A DNA stretch of 64,000 bases from Loripinus fragilis (Eukaryota > Mollusca > Bivalvia > Lucinida > Lucinidae). This document shows, one piece after another, positions 10,583-22,289 of this stretch; within the stretch, counting starts at the first letter, position 1, and every line of letters starts with the position of its first letter. A program made the translations under genes and the position numbers. Under the pieces are notes generated by a model. The model did not search any database and was not told the origin of the DNA. It saw only the letters and a program-made list of their open reading frames with translations. The stretch is taken from NCBI GenBank assembly GCA_964019695.1, contig OZ026518.1:110466145-110530144 (forward strand), written 5' to 3'.

Positions 10583-10818
10583 TTAATCCTTTTCATTCTG
10601 GATACCAGTAACCAGGTACTTTGGCAAACAGTGAAGACCCAGATGAAATGCCGCATAATGCAGTATATCATCAGGGTCTGCACTATTTGCTAAGATAAAA
10701 ACAATCTTCAGGGACAGAAAAATAATAAAATTTAGAAATTTCGACCTGTGACAATGGACAAATCCTTGCTTATTATATCAATATGAATGTGAAAATCCAT
10801 CAGAGTAGAGCAGGGTTA
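10583..10818. mobile_element. Family G MITE
   Basis: It shares with 12686 the ends TTAATCCTTTTCATTCTGGA-like and GAATGTGAAAATCCATCAGA-like. The core is AGACCCAGATGAAATGCCGC...CATCAGGGTCTGC. Confidence 0.78.
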
Positions 10819-11110
10819 AGTAGGCCATATTTATGTTACTGTAGTCACCACATCTAAAGACCGTCCATTCATGTTATAAAGAATGCATCTTTTGAAATAA
10901 AGTTCATATAAGGACAAACATAGAAAATTTGATAAAGTATTCATGATATAAAAAAAAAATACCCTGTAACATTGCATTTTGGAAGTTAAGAATTTTTGTC
11001 TAAAAAAATGGAAAAATTACCTTTTAAAATTTGTAAAAAGGCCTTATTCAGTTCCTGATTTGGCCAAGGAAACTCCTAAGATTCCTTTCTGCAAGTTTTA
11101 GAACAACTTT

Positions 11111-11337
11111 AACCCATTTAAGCCTAGCATCCTTTTTATGGGACATCAGTAAACAGTGCAGAACCAGATCAGACTCAGCAAAACACGGCATCTGATCAGG
11201 CTCTCCACTATTTGCTTTCAGAAGGCTCTATTAAAATTTGAAACAAAATGGAAAAATACCACTCAGCGACCCTTAAAATGGAAATGGACAGGTCCAATTG
11301 ATAAGGGTGGGAAATCCCATTAGGCATAAATGGGTTA
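11111..11337. mobile_element. Family F MITE
   Basis: AACCCATTTAAGCCTAGCAT to GGCATAAATGGGTTAA. The core is eroded (CAGATCAGACTCAGC, CATCTGATCAGGCTCTC). Confidence 0.83.
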
Positions 11338-11593
11338 ATAGTGAGGGATAAAATATACCATGATCTCTTGAGTTGACTCATCCATTAGTCTAATTATTAC
11401 TGACAAAAATTAAGGGCCCTGACAGGCTTATTGCAGTTGTACAAACTGATTTAGACCTTCATTATGCATATGTTTGAGATGCTTTATTCTCCTCTTAATC
11501 CTCACCTTTTAGCAAAGATGGCATTCACATCACTGTTTCGAGGTACTTATTATTGAATCCTAGACTGGCTCCAGTCTTTAAAACACTTTTTAT

Positions 11594-11770
11594 AGAGATT
11601 TTGGTACTTATCACAATGTCAAGCAATGAAGGCACAGATAAGCCTGCGCAAATGTGCAAACTTGTCAGAGTCTTGGCTGCTCGTTTACTCAAAGTATGGA
11701 TGTAGATGATGGCCCAGACCAAGATTAATACCTCTAATCTGCTGGATACAGCAACATGGGTGTGAGTCAT
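11594..11770. repeat. Family I repeat
   Basis: GAGATTTTGGTACTTATCAC, AAGGCACAGATAAGCCTGCG, TATGGATGTAGATGATGG. Other copies are at 13838-14005, 21590-21785, 26012-26180 and 59365-59480, and around the hAT-type element at 1508-2500. Confidence 0.7.
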
Positions 11771-11950
11771 TCTCCTCCCTTTCGCTGAATCAAGAAGGGT
11801 TGTTGTCAGTTACAAGCGAAAGTATGTGCACGAAGTACTGGTAAACTGCTTGGTCAAGCTTGCCCAGGAAAAAGTGTGGTAAGGTGAACAGACCATCCCA
11901 ACATGACCATAGCTGTTGACTGGGATGTAAAGCAACAAACCAAACCAAAA
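11768..11950 (+). mobile_element. SINE family S2, 5'-truncated
   Basis: Only the 3' two-thirds is present, from GTCATTCTCCTCCC through the GCCCAGGAAAAAGTGTGG body to the A/C-rich tail. Confidence 0.8.
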
Positions 11951-12685
11951 ACCAACATGGGTTTTTAAAGTAGACTTTTGCCCATGTGTGCTAAGTACCA
12001 AAATCTCATGCTGGCTCACTGTATGATATGAGACTGGAGCAAAAAGTTAAAAAAAAGTCATAGATATTAATAACTCTTAGATAGTATTTCATATAAAACA
12101 GCCGTCTATTTTGCCTCGTTCTAGTCAAGTACCATATTCTCTTTGATAAATATCAAGAGCCATTAAACTTGCATTTTCACCACAACAAGTCTGCTTTAAA
12201 GATCACACATATTATGTACTGCAGACTATTGCACTCAGAATTATCAAAACACTAAGAGTTTTTCATTCAGACACCACATAAAAGTAAGCTGTGGTGACAA
12301 TCTACTACCACTGCATCTTATTTCTCCTTCGATTTATTGGCAATAGTATGTGTAATTGCTAATTTGCTTTTAAATTGACAGAAAATGCCGTAATTTTGGG
12401 CTATTACTTCTAGCTATCTGACTGTCACAATGAGTGTCACTTCTCCCTAATTTTTCTGGAGAGAGAAGTCACTTCTCCCTACTGTCAGGGCCCAGCTTGA
12501 ACCCTGGTAGTAGGGGTGCACTTAATAGGGCCAGTGTGGTTATAAGAGTGAATATGGTAGTAGTGTGCTTTTATGTTTGCTGTATTTTTGTCAGTTGTAA
12601 TGCTAATACAAGTATATCTGCCTGCTTTTCTTTCTCATAAAATAATGATTTTGGTGTTTAAGTAACAAAATGTTTTTTCTGTTAT

Positions 12686-12922
12686 TAACCCTTATCATTC
12701 AGGATACCTTTAAACGGGTATTTTGGCTAACAGCAAAGATCCAGATGAAATGCCGCATAATGCGGCATTTCATCAGGGTCTGCACTGTTTGCTATTGCTA
12801 AGATAAAAATAATCTTCGGGGATAGAAATACATCATTTTATAGAAATTTTGATCATTTGAACAATTCCATTACTATTGTATCAATGTGTAATGTATAATT
12901 CATCAGAATGAAAGTTTAAGAG
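12686..12922. mobile_element. Family G MITE
   Basis: TTAACCCTTATCATTCAGGA start. A perfect palindromic core GAAATGCCGCATAATGCGGC + ATTTC is followed by TCAGGGTCTGCACTGTTTGC. Confidence 0.82.
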
Positions 12923-13564
12923 TTTTAAAAAGAAAATTCTAAAATAATTATTACCAGTAAAGACACTGTAGCTCAGTCCAGAATTATTTTATTAGTTGAT
13001 TTACGGGAATTTTTTTTCAGATTTAGGGTCGTGGAACGAAAAAAAAGCAATAAAAAAGCTCTGAAAATGACCAGTTGATTTTTTTTTTTTTGAATTATCT
13101 CCAGAACAAACAGTAAAATTAGTAAAGTAAACCAACAGTCTGTATTAACTCTTTAAATATTTCATAATTTTCAGAAAAATCTGCATAGGACAATCTCTTA
13201 ACAGTGTCGCTCTCAAATGTACACAGATAGAACCTCAAAAATATATTGTTTTTTTTCAACAAAACAAATTACATTTAGAGTCGGCAGATAAAGTAAAAAA
13301 ATAATTTTAGAAATTATTTTTTTCTTTCTTTCTACTTTCCGGAAAATTACAGTAGGAGAGATTGTAAAGCAACTAATAAAAAAATTCTGGTCTTATTTAT
13401 ATGCCATGTAAGGGTAATTCAAGATGAAGTTTAGATAGTTCTATTACCTTCATGAAATAAATATGTTGTATGTAATATGTGGGTTAAAGCATTTAGAATG
13501 AGAGAACAAGTATGAACAATATTTTGTAAAACATATCTTAAGTTTTTTTTTTTTAATTTTTCAG

Positions 13565-13612
13565 TTTGAAACAGAAAGAAATTATTTCAGATTCAGGGGA
13601 ACCAGAGAAAAG
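13565..13612 (+). CDS. Exon 4, 48-bp microexon-like exon
   Basis: It follows a T-rich tract and TTTTTCAG, and ends AAAAG|GTACCC. It takes two bases in and leaves two, so it can be skipped without breaking the frame. It encodes SLKQKEIISDSGEPEK. A second possible acceptor inside it (TTTCAG at 13590) gives an out-phase incompatible with exon 5, so the upstream acceptor is preferred. The donor is weaker than its neighbours. Confidence 0.55.
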
Positions 13613-13837
13613 GTACCCCACTCTACCCAAACCATTGAAGAACTCACAACTTCCCTGATACCAAATTGCATGAACATATTGTGTTATAAAGATCAGATTT
13701 TAGTTGCTATGGTTATTCAATATCAGCTAGGCAAAGTTCTTTGTCTATGAATCCTTGGCCACCAGCCATTTCAGATGATGATCAAAGGTGTATAAGTAAA
13801 TGCTAACCCTATTGCACTCAAAAAATGAGCAAGCACA

Positions 13838-14005
13838 AAGATTTTTGTACTTATTTCATCATCACGCAACAAAGTCTCAGGCGATATGCACAGACTCCCA
13901 AAAGCCTTTGCTGCTTTTCATACACAAAATATGGATGTAGATGAAGACTCAGCCCAAATATTGGACCTCTAGCCCGGCTGTTTATGTCAGCAAGGGCAAT
14001 TATTA
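13838..14005. repeat. Family I repeat
   Basis: ATTTTTGTACTTATTTCATC and TATGGATGTAGATGAAGACT. This is the closest match to the mariner's empty site. Confidence 0.68.
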
Positions 14006-14032
14006 TAGGCATTCTGGCATATGCAATATAGA

Positions 14033-14370
14033 GAATCTTACATGAGTGCTCAAGTTTTATTGAATTTATTAAACAAGTTTGGGAAAAGTGATAAAATGTG
14101 AGGCTTGCTGAGCATTTCATCACTTTTTTTCAGCAAGTTTAATAAATTCAATAATACAGGAGCATGAATTTTAGATTCTATTTGTAAAATGACATAACAA
14201 TTAATTTGAAATCTCATTTCTTGCGTAAAAAAGTGTTTATTTTGTCAATATGTACGCAACACTGTTATGGATGTCATAATATTTTCCGAAAATCTGTAAA
14301 CCACTAGTGGTTTATCAATTTTAATACATGGCGTTATTTCACTCACAGACACAACGTCATATGATAAAAG
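14033..14370. mobile_element. Family L repeat
   Basis: A hairpin AATTTATTAAACAAGTTTGG...AAGTTTAATAAATTCAATAA is followed by TAAACCACTAGTGGTTTATC and GGCGTTATTTCACTCAC. A partial relative is at 8754-8835, and its right box alone is at 7966-8035. Confidence 0.75.
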
Positions 14371-14704
14371 AAATTATATGTTCTGGTCCATATACAGTGT
14401 AGTTTGAGCCATACTGAGTACAGATGGAAATTGACTGTCATTAACCTTTTACTGTCAGAATGGCCAAATCTTTTTGACAGTTTCTGTCCTGTTGAGTGCA
14501 AAATGAATATGAGCTTTATTCCCATGAACTGTGACAATGAATGGTCCAGTCTGAGCTTATTCTGTTCTTGCTGATAGGCACTTCTTCTCTGATATTCTTT
14601 CTCTAACATGTGCTTCACTATAACCATTTTCAGTTAATTTCTTTTTCCTTGCATACTCTATTACTCCCTGAAATTTAAACTTCATATCATTGAAGCCGCT
14701 AGAG

Positions 14705-14910
14705 GGGAGGGCAGTGGCTCAGTGGTATAGTGCTTGACTCGAGACCAAGGGGCCGCGGGTTCGAGCCTCACCAGCCTCACTGCGTTGTGGTCCTTGAGCA
14801 AGACACATTTATCCTGGCTTAGTACTGGTTCAACCCAGGAAGACCCGTTCCTATTTAACTGAAAGATTGTTGATGGGACGTAGAGAATCAAACGAAACAA
14901 AACAAATCAA
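14705..14910 (+). mobile_element. SINE family S1
   Basis: The A box is in GGCAGTGGCTCAGTGGTATA and the B box in CGGGTTCGAGCCTC. The body is as at 15813, with an AAACAAAACAAA tail. No convincing target duplication is seen. Confidence 0.87.
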
Positions 14911-14924
14911 GTCACTTGATAAGA

Positions 14925-15077
14925 ATGTGTAATTTTTCTTTCTTATTTTTCAACAAAAAACATATGTTGTGGGTACTCAAAAGAACTGTCACAAGGACCC
15001 AAAACAAATGTTTTAGCTGATTGATAAGAAATTATTTACAATTTTACGCTAAAAAATTCTGCTTATCTTGACCTATG
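14925..15077. repeat. Family A hairpin repeat, reverse orientation, deleted stem
   Basis: ACATATGTTGTGGGTACTCA at 14950. Most of the second stem half is missing (about 14985-15000). Confidence 0.75.
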
Positions 15078-15631
15078 TTATTGATAATTATTCTCAAGTT
15101 GCAGCCATAGTTCAAAAGATATATTACTTTACCCTAGTTTGACAAGTTTGATCCTCAGCTCCATTGATACTTTTACAGTCAGGGTCCAAAAGTTATTCCA
15201 CAATATCAGGAATTTCATAGACTTAAATGTACTTTTGTGTTTATAAGAAAGTTTACTTTGGTTCTTATGGTCAATCTTGTGCTTTTTGTATCATTTGAAA
15301 GTAGCATGAATAATGATAAAAATTCTCAGTAAATTTGATCCATGCATTTTATAGCTACAGAGCTTTCAACATTTTGCAAGATTTTCTGGACAGTTTTTGG
15401 GCAATGTTGCCATATATGTCGATTGAAAAGTGATATTTTAAAGTTTTGGTAATAGTTTAATCTATTGTATATAGAAATTTGCAAGGTCAAAACTACATCA
15501 AAGGTGCATACTTTATGCACTTATTATTCAACTTTACAACAAATGCAAAAGAATGGTAATTAAATCTTGATGTGACGGTAAATTATAAAATGATTTATTT
15601 GATGTTGTTTAGTCACAAACTCTAACAATAA

Positions 15632-15803
15632 AAGTCAATGAATTGCATCCACTCTTTATCAAATTTTCGGCCAAAGGCCTTCTTCAGGATATTTGAAAAA
15701 GCTTTTTCAACTAAGTAGCATCCATGATGACCATATGACTTATGTTGAATGCCTGTTGGCCGAAAATTTTGATAAAGAGTGGATGTAATTCATTGACTTT
15801 ATA
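15632..15803. repeat. Inverted repeat with ~42-bp arms
   Basis: The left arm AGTCAATGAATTGCATCCAC...TTTTCGGCCA (15632-15675) is mirrored at 15757-15803. The spacer is 80 bp. It lies directly before a SINE S1. Confidence 0.8.
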
Positions 15804-15812
15804 GTTTATTAT

Positions 15813-16000
15813 AGGGAGCGCAGTGGCTCAGTGGTAGAGTGCTTGACTCGGGACGCAGGTTTGAGCCTCACCGGCGCCACTGCGTTGTGGTCCTTGAGCA
15901 AGACACATTTATCCTAGCTTAGTACTGTTTCAACCCAGGAAGACCGTCCCTGTTTAACGGAAAGATTGTTGATGGGATGTAAAGAATCAAATCAAACAAA
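15813..16000 (+). mobile_element. SINE family S1, with target duplication
   Basis: The head is GCGCAGTGGCTCAGTGGTAG with a GGTTTGAGCCTC B box, and the tail is AATCAAATCAAACAAA. Flanking 12-mers ATAGTTTATTAT (15801-15812) and ATAGTATATTAT (16001-16012) differ at one base. Confidence 0.9.
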
Positions 16001-16205
16001 ATAGTATATTATTCCCTTTGAAATTATTATTTGGAATTATTCTAACAATTAAGTTGAAACTATAATTATCTCACATGATTTGATTAGCAAACACATAGAG
16101 AATTTTTTAATTTTCTTGGAATCTATTGCTTCCAGAATGGCTTGAATCTTATAGATCATGCATTGGTTATTATGCTTCCTTGCTAAATAAATTAATATGA
16201 GCCTC

Positions 16206-16428
16206 AACATTAGATTTCCAACAATGTTGCATTTGGACAAGTGTAGAATCAGATGAGCTTGTGCAGCCTCCTTTTAAGCTTAGAAACTCCAAATGATGTT
16301 CGGTCAGTAGGTTTATATTAATAGAATATTAAAGCTACTAGCAAAGGCTCTGATCAGATGGCATGTATGTGCAGGCTGATCTGAGCGTTTGCTGGTCGCA
16401 CATACCACATTGTTGGAAATCTCATGTT
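16206..16428. mobile_element. Family C MITE
   Basis: Ends ATTAGATTTCCAACAATG and CATTGTTGGAAATCTCATG. The middle AAACTCCAAATGATGTTCGG is shared with 8045. Confidence 0.85.
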
Positions 16429-16716
16429 GCTGCTCAGTTATGTTTTCCAGCCAGTTCAGTTATGTGGTTTCAGTTAAAACAGTGGATTTTGAGGCTTCAT
16501 AGAAAACAGTGCAGATCCTGATCAGATGGCTTAATCAGAAGCCAGCTGATCTGGATCTACACTGTTTTCTAAGGAGGATATATCCAGGTTCATCAGGATT
16601 TATCATTGAATTTCTTTTCTTACAAATGTAGATACATTGAATTTGAACATTTCATGTTCTGCTAAAATCAGATGTATGAGCTACCATAGTGCATGATAAA
16701 CCTAAGAAAATGAACA

Positions 16717-16890
16717 TGCCTTGAGGTTATAAAACTTTTTCACGCTCAACTTATCTGAGTATGACATTCCATCTGCTCATATTAAGTAAAAAAGTGTAAA
16801 ATAAAGTTTTTTTCCTGCTCTAAAACATTCAGATGTATTTTTGGCAATTTAACATTTTATAAGCAGGATAAATGATTCATTATTATTAAC
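16717..16890. mobile_element. Family J repeat, truncated
   Basis: TTGAGGTTATAAAACTTTTT and CACGCTCAACTTATCTGAG. The right end is not found before the family R repeat at 16895. Confidence 0.68.
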
Positions 16891-16993
16891 TCTTGCATGG
16901 GTGAAAGTTTCGGGATTATTCCTGAATTCAGGATTTTGAGGCTAGCTTTCCATTGAAAGTCGGTCTCAAAATGTTGAATTAAGCAGATTAGTA

Positions 16994-17555
16994 CAGCACC
17001 CTAGATAAGCAGCGTATTTGCGTAAATACGCAATTAAAATCATCAAAAAAGCAATTAAAATTAAATGTGTGCGTACCGAAAAGCAATTCTAACGATCGGT
17101 ATGCAATTACATGCGATGTCATTGCATATCATTTGGTCCATTTCGCTTCCATTCGGCTAATAAACAAATGCCAGTCGGGTATTGATTTTATTTTTACTAG
17201 CGAGCGCGCAATATACTCCAGTTTTATGAAAATATCGGTGCCCAGTCCAGTATTTCGCGGAAAAACACTAGATGAAAGTGAAGTTTACACGCTCGAATGT
17301 CAACAAGGGGATGAGATTTGCTTCAGGTATAATAAAATCCGTGAGTTTGATACTTTAGAAAGGCAGACGATGGGAGTGAATAAATATGCAAGCACATTCC
17401 CGATGGCTTCATAAAATAAGAAAAGGTGTATTCACAGAAAAAAAAACGTGGCGTAAAAAAATATGAAAATACGCAATTGTATTTGCAAGTACGCAATTGA
17501 GGATAACCAGGTTGCGTAAATACCCAATTGACCCAAAAGCTTGTCTAGGGCGCTG
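16994..17555. mobile_element. 562-bp TIR element with one open frame, nested in a family R repeat
   Basis: The ends are CAGCACCCTAGATAAGC and, reverse-complemented, CAGCGCCCTAGACAAGC (15/17 match). They are flanked by a perfect TTAGTA repeat (16988-16993 and 17556-17561), consistent with a target duplication. Subterminal GCAATT and ACGCAATT words recur on both sides. The superfamily is not assigned. It holds the frame described at 17067. Confidence 0.8.
17067..17414 (+). CDS. 115-codon open frame inside the 562-bp TIR element
   Basis: The frame opens at ATG 17067 and ends at TAA 17412-17414, covering most of the element between its subterminal repeats. It has higher GC and CpG content than its surroundings, like an exapted or captured coding segment. 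The middle reads SPVFRGKTLDESEVYTLECQ. No DDE-type motifs and no recognised domain are present. It may be a remnant of a larger coding region or chance. Confidence 0.35.
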   Translation: MCVPKSNSNDRYAITCDVIAYHLVHFASIRLINKCQSGIDFIFTSERAIYSSFMKISVPSPVFRGKTLDESEVYTLECQQGDEICFRYNKIREFDTLERQTMGVNKYASTFPMAS

Positions 17556-17778
17556 TTAGTATAGGCTATCCGATTTATATTCAGTTGACCATTTAAGCTT
17601 CAAATTATGAATATTTTGTGGGCATTAAAATTATATAATGCAAGTTTTAAGATCAAAGTTTTGAAGGTTCAGGATTTCGAAAATTTTGAACTTTCACCCA
17701 TGCTTTTGCCATACGGGTATTTATGAACTACACTCCTCAACTTTTATCCAGTTAACTAACTGGATTCTAGTTTTTAGC

Positions 17779-17972
17779 ATACATCAGGACTTTAGTTAAG
17801 AGTGTGTAACAAAAAAAAACTTTCTTATTTCTCAACAAAATCATATGTTGCAGGTACTCAAAAGAATCGTCTCAATGAGACGGTTCTTTTGAGCACCCTA
17901 AACATATGCTAAAACTTGAGGGTAAGACAATATTTACAATTTTATGCTGAAAATTTTTGTTTATCTAAACCT
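17779..17972. repeat. Family A hairpin repeat, reverse orientation
   Basis: Near-perfect stem at 17853-17897. It overlaps the start of a frame at 17916 that is repeat-derived. Confidence 0.85.
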
Positions 17973-18426
17973 GTGATACACGTATTACAAGCAGAGTGGA
18001 AACTAGTGAAGATTTCGATCTGGGCTGGATCAGCACTGTTTTCAAAACATGATATATCAGGTGCCTCTGGTTGGTCTGCAGTATGTGATTGTGGAATTTC
18101 CTGATCATACTCACTTACTTTTTGAACATGGTAGGGCTTAACAATAAATTCTACCATACTTATTCAAAAAAGTCAGATATCTCATTTCATCAGCAAAGTT
18201 ATTCTAATTTACAGCCTTATGATACGAGTGAAAGGTAGCAATGGAATGGCAAACAGTGTGGACCCTGATCAGACTGGTCCTACAGGAGCACTCTGATTTG
18301 CATTGACACTGTTTATTCAGGCTTATCTTTCTGAATATAGGTTAAATGGTGTATGATCCTAAAGATGCCAGTTGTAATGAAAGGACTTTTTAAATTGTTT
18401 AACATGTTAGATTATTATGCTGTAAC

Positions 18427-18672
18427 CCTTTATACACTAATGGATTCTTCCTACTTGTCTGATACAACAAAACTGGGATGGTCCATTGTATATATTTAGG
18501 TGTCACAGGTTTAAAATTCCTGTAAAAATTGTATTTCTTTCTCTGATTTGATTGTTTTTATATTGGCAAATAGTGTAGACTCTGATGGAATGCTGCATTA
18601 TGCAGCAATTCATCTGGGTCTTCACTATTTGCCAAGTACGCATTTAGGGGTCACTAGTATATAAAGGGTGTT
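18427..18672. mobile_element. Family H MITE
   Basis: Ends CCCTTTATACACTAATGG and CACTAGTATATAAAGGG. The core palindrome is GGAATGCTGCATTATGCAGC, then TTCATCTGGGTCTTCAC. Confidence 0.83.
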
Positions 18673-18742
18673 ACATCATATATACTCACTATTATATTAA
18701 GCTTCGTTTGGACCTTTTGGTTCAATTTTTGTGTATTTGTCT

Positions 18743-18970
18743 TAACCCATTTATGCCAAATGTATTTTCTTATCCTTATTAATTGAATGAGTATATTTCC
18801 AATTTAATGGTTGTTGTGTAGTATTTTTCATTTTTATTCAATTTTTAAATGAAACTTCTATATGCAAACAGTGGAGAACCTGATCAGACGCCACGTTTTG
18901 TGTCGTCTGGTCTGGTTTTGAACTGTTTACTGATATCCCACAAAAAGGATGCTAGGCTTATATGGGTTAA
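18743..18970. mobile_element. Family F MITE, reverse orientation
   Basis: AACCCATTTATGCCAAATG to GCTAGGCTTATATGGGTTAA. The core is CTGATCAGACGCCACG. Confidence 0.82.
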
Positions 18971-19209
18971 TCTATGAATTCATTTTGGCACCACAAGGTT
19001 CATTAAACAACTGAACAACTTTGAATTTTTTGGTTATTGTTTTGTTTGTTAAGTTGTCTTACTCAATAACTTTGTTTCAACCTTTTGTTTTATTTTGGTA
19101 CATAAGGTTTATTGTTTTACTCTATAACTTTGGGCCTTTTGTTCATTTTTATACCTTAAGGTTCATTTTTGTAACTGTTGCTTTATTTTCTATTCTTCCT
19201 TTGCTACAG

Positions 19210-19381
19210 ATCTTATGACTCCTACTCCGAGGACGATAGTGACTTTGCGCCATCCTATATGAAGCCAACCATAGCATCTATTTTACATTCCAGGTCTAAG
19301 TCTGCGGTACGTAGCTTTGACGATGACAGTTATTCTTCAGATCCTGACACGATTGGGAAACCACCATTTGTTGTGCGGCAT
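19210..19381 (+). CDS. Exon 5, Asp/Ser/Tyr-rich
   Basis: It lies between TGCTACAG and a GTATGTG donor. It is 172 bp, completes a split codon from exon 4 (AG+A, Arg) and ends in phase 0. It encodes about 58 residues with two acidic Ser/Tyr clusters (SYDSYSEDDSDFAP and SFDDDSYSSDPD) around a basic Ser-rich link (ILHSRSKSAVR). This is the composition of a disordered, probably phosphorylatable segment. Two internal GT sites (after TTCCAG and TCTGCG) give other out-phases and are not used in the model. Confidence 0.7.
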
Positions 19382-19764
19382 GTATGTGTATACATCTTGT
19401 AGAGTGGTCTCCCTTTAATACCTTGACCCCCATATTTCTTTTGCGGCTTTTTCTTTTAATGTCATGGCTGAAATTCAACTGGTCTGTCTTCTTGTGGATT
19501 TTCTAAATCCTTTCAAAGTAAGTAAGGGTGCAGAGATCAGGAGTACCACACCTGACCCAAGATACCAATGGGAAAGAGACAAACTCACTCATAAGTAAAA
19601 AAAAAACTTATTCTTTTAATGTTTTGGCCTCAATAACCCTATTTCACTCAGACTGATCAAAACTCAAAAAGAGTTTAATTTGTTTTGACAACCTGAGTTC
19701 AATACGGTTAAAGGGGAATCTAATTTTTTTTTTTTAATATGGGTATTAATTGATAGAAAGTAAG

Positions 19765-20085
19765 AAAGAGGGCAAAGATCAGGAATCGATACGATCAAGC
19801 ACCACACCTGACCCATGATACCAATGGGAAAGTGACAACGTCACAACTAGACATCACAAACGAGAGCCAAGAGGTCAGCCCTTTCCCAGCAGGTGACCGT
19901 AAGGCATCAACAAAAAGACGTGCATAAAAGCATAACAAAACAAGACAGAAATAAAATAAAGATCCACAAAGAAGCGCCGCCGTGGAACGGTCAGTAAAAT
20001 ATTTTACTGGAGGGCTTAAACCAATATAACATTGCACCAACCTCACCCATAGCAGATGTAGATCAAGACACATAGATGTTTGGTA
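19765..20085 (-). repeat. Family V repeat, LINE-tail-like
   Basis: On the minus strand it carries CCAGTAAAATATTTTACTGA, CTGCTGGGAAAGGGCTGACC and TCTTGGCTCTCGTTTGTGAT in the same order as at 55335. It contains an incidental frame SPAGKGLTSWLSFVM. I recall this peptide as a common repeat-derived shadow in bivalve annotations. Confidence 0.7.
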
Positions 20086-20252
20086 AAGGCAAATTTTTCT
20101 CTTGGGTAATGTTATAAAATTTGGACATTTTTTTAACTGTCCTCAACTATAATTTCGGTTGTCAAAATAAGCAAACGGTGGATTTCTTTGAAAAAAAGGC
20201 ATTTTAAAAGCGTTTGGTACAAACATTAATTTAACCTTAAGCTTGTTTTGAC

Positions 20253-20454
20253 TACAGTAAAACCTGTCTAATAAAGCAGCCTCTCAAAAATAGACAAAAC
20301 AAAGGACTTAAAGACAGATGGTAGCTTAAAAAAGGTCGAAAGTATTGCAGAATGCTCCCCTTGATGCTCCCCTTGGAGCATTAAGCAAAAGTCGGTCTTG
20401 AAAAACCATTTTTGGTCTTTTTGGAGAGGCCACTTTAGACAGATTTTACTGTAT
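20253..20454. mobile_element. Family D MITE
   Basis: Ends ACAGTAAAACCTGTCTAA and CAGATTTTACTGTA. The central hairpin has a tandem duplication (GATGCTCCCCTT) and a lost half. Confidence 0.83.
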
Positions 20455-20924
20455 ACTGGAATTTCTTGCTTTTTTTTTTTACACAATTTCCCTCACTGTT
20501 TGCTTTTGTTGTTTATTTCTTGCTTGTTTTGAAAACATGCAAGGAAGCAGCCAGTTGAACAGCCACTTAGAAATTATTTTAAAGTAGTTGCATTAACTTG
20601 TGGTGGTATTTCTGATAATTTTACTTTGGTTTGAGACAGTTCACGAGGAAAATGAGGGGGGAAATGTTTTATATATTTAGACTATCACTCTAACATTTAA
20701 ATTTGATTGGGAATGCATCATTATTTAATAACAGTTGTAATATACTTAATCCATCTTGAACCGTTCCATAAAAGGGTCATGGGGTAGAACTTCGGATTAC
20801 ATTCTACTTCCAAGAGCTTTTTCAGTCAGTAAAAACATGGACTAAAATTTTGATCTAACAATCTAAACCTTCAGTATGCTATCTTATTTTACAACTGTAT
20901 ATTATTGAAACATTGTATACTTTA

Positions 20925-21033
20925 CAGAAAGTGAATAACAAAGAGGCTGATCAGACTGCTTGGATGTGCAGTCTGGTCTGGGCCTTTGTTGTTTGCATGC
21001 AACAAAGTCAGGTTTTCTCATGTCAAGGTTCAA
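20925..21033. mobile_element. Family B MITE, half copy
   Basis: GCTGATCAGACTGCTTGG through CAGGTTTTCTCATG. The other arm is absent. Confidence 0.75.
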
Positions 21034-21417
21034 ATGTTGATTTGGTTATTTGTGTTTGATGAAAAATGCATTGCCTTAATTTTAACTGTCTGTTTTAGAA
21101 AACAAATAGTCAGCATTTAATTCCAGCATACTAAAGGTTGCATAATTCCTTGTTATAGATTAATCTAAGTAGTATAGCTTTATCTTATTAACAATTCTGT
21201 TTTTCATTGAATCGAGCAACTAAACATCTCAGCAACATTAGCCTTGACAATTTGGGAAATGACTCTCCTAAAATGTAATGTCTTGTATTGCTGTGTTCTC
21301 AACTCCTTTTGAGCTTGTAGCTGTTTTATACATGTGATTATTTTGTAGTGACTGTCAAAATGAATAAATGAGCCAGCACATGGCATTTTGGTACTTTTTG
21401 CATCATAGAGCCAGTTA

Positions 21418-21590
21418 AGCAAAAATTTTGAGTGTAAAATTGTGATTATTTCTTATCCATCAGTTTTCACATGTGTTTTGGGTGCTCAAAAGAACCGTCT
21501 CATTCAGACAGTTCTTTTGAGCACCCACAACATATGTTTTGGTTGAGAAATAAGAAAACAAAATTTCAGTTATGCACTCTTATCTGCCTG
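21418..21590. repeat. Family A hairpin repeat
   Basis: Stem GTGCTCAAAAGAACCGTC/GACAGTTCTTTTGAGCAC at 21480-21524, ends ...CTCTTATCTG. Confidence 0.87.
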
Positions 21591-22289
21591 TAGAGCAGCA
21601 ACGGTTCAGATGATCCTGTACATCTGTGCAGTCTTGTCAGAGTCTTCACTGTTTGTACAAAGTAGGGACATAAATGAAGGCTCAGGCCAAAATGTATTCC
21701 TCTAGCCCAGCTAGATAGCTGTGCATGTTTGTTTAAAGGGTGACTATAATTGTGCAATAATTACCAAGATCTCATGTGCTGGCCCAAATATTGACATCCA
21801 ATGTAATCAAACACGACTTTTTGCATGCACCTTCCAGAAGATATGAATTTATTGATACATGTAATTTGATCATGTTCACATTTCCTATATAGGTTTCACA
21901 ATGGCATCTTATTCAAATTAAAGATTAATATTATTCACTCAGTTTTCACCTTAAACAAAAACTGAAACTCTATTCATTACTCTAAATACAAACTGGCCAT
22001 TCAATGTGTTACACAAACATTCTCTTTTTTTAGATTTTATATTTCTCGATCATATATATCATTTATGTTCTAAAATTTTGAACATTTATTTTCTAGAAAG
22101 CTGGCTTAGAAAAAAAAAACATTGCTTTCTCAAATCAGACTCTTTGAAGCATTATGTTCATGGTCTATTGTGTTTGACTTTAGTAAAGTGTTTACAAAAC
22201 AAGACTCAAATAACGTATTCGACCTTACAGTACACACTATATATGTGCATAACTGTTCAGAATTCTATACCCTCTTTATAATCGGCCAG

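Larger units (their letters stand above)
9083..13564. other. Intron 3 remainder
   Basis: Beyond the listed A, B, F, G, I and S2 copies, 9956-10580, 12000-12680 and 12923-13560 are AT-rich with long T/A runs. I see no coding or structured signal there. Confidence 0.5.
16895..17703. repeat. Family R repeat, split by the 562-bp element
   Basis: The outer ends are GCATGGGTGAAAGTT on the left and its complement AACTTTCACCCATGC on the right, with a TTCAGGATTTTGA-type subterminal box on each side. Without the insertion it is about 245 bp, matching the copy at 56437. Confidence 0.75.

Noticed and set aside
13591..13612. Shorter exon 4 from the inner TTTCAG acceptor
   Set aside because: It would leave phase 0 while exon 5 requires two bases; the longer exon fits both sides.
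17942..18157. 71-codon minus-strand ORF (and the plus frame at 17916)
   Set aside because: They overlap a family A repeat and a repeat core with GATCTGGGCTGGATCAGCAC; mirror-frame artefacts.
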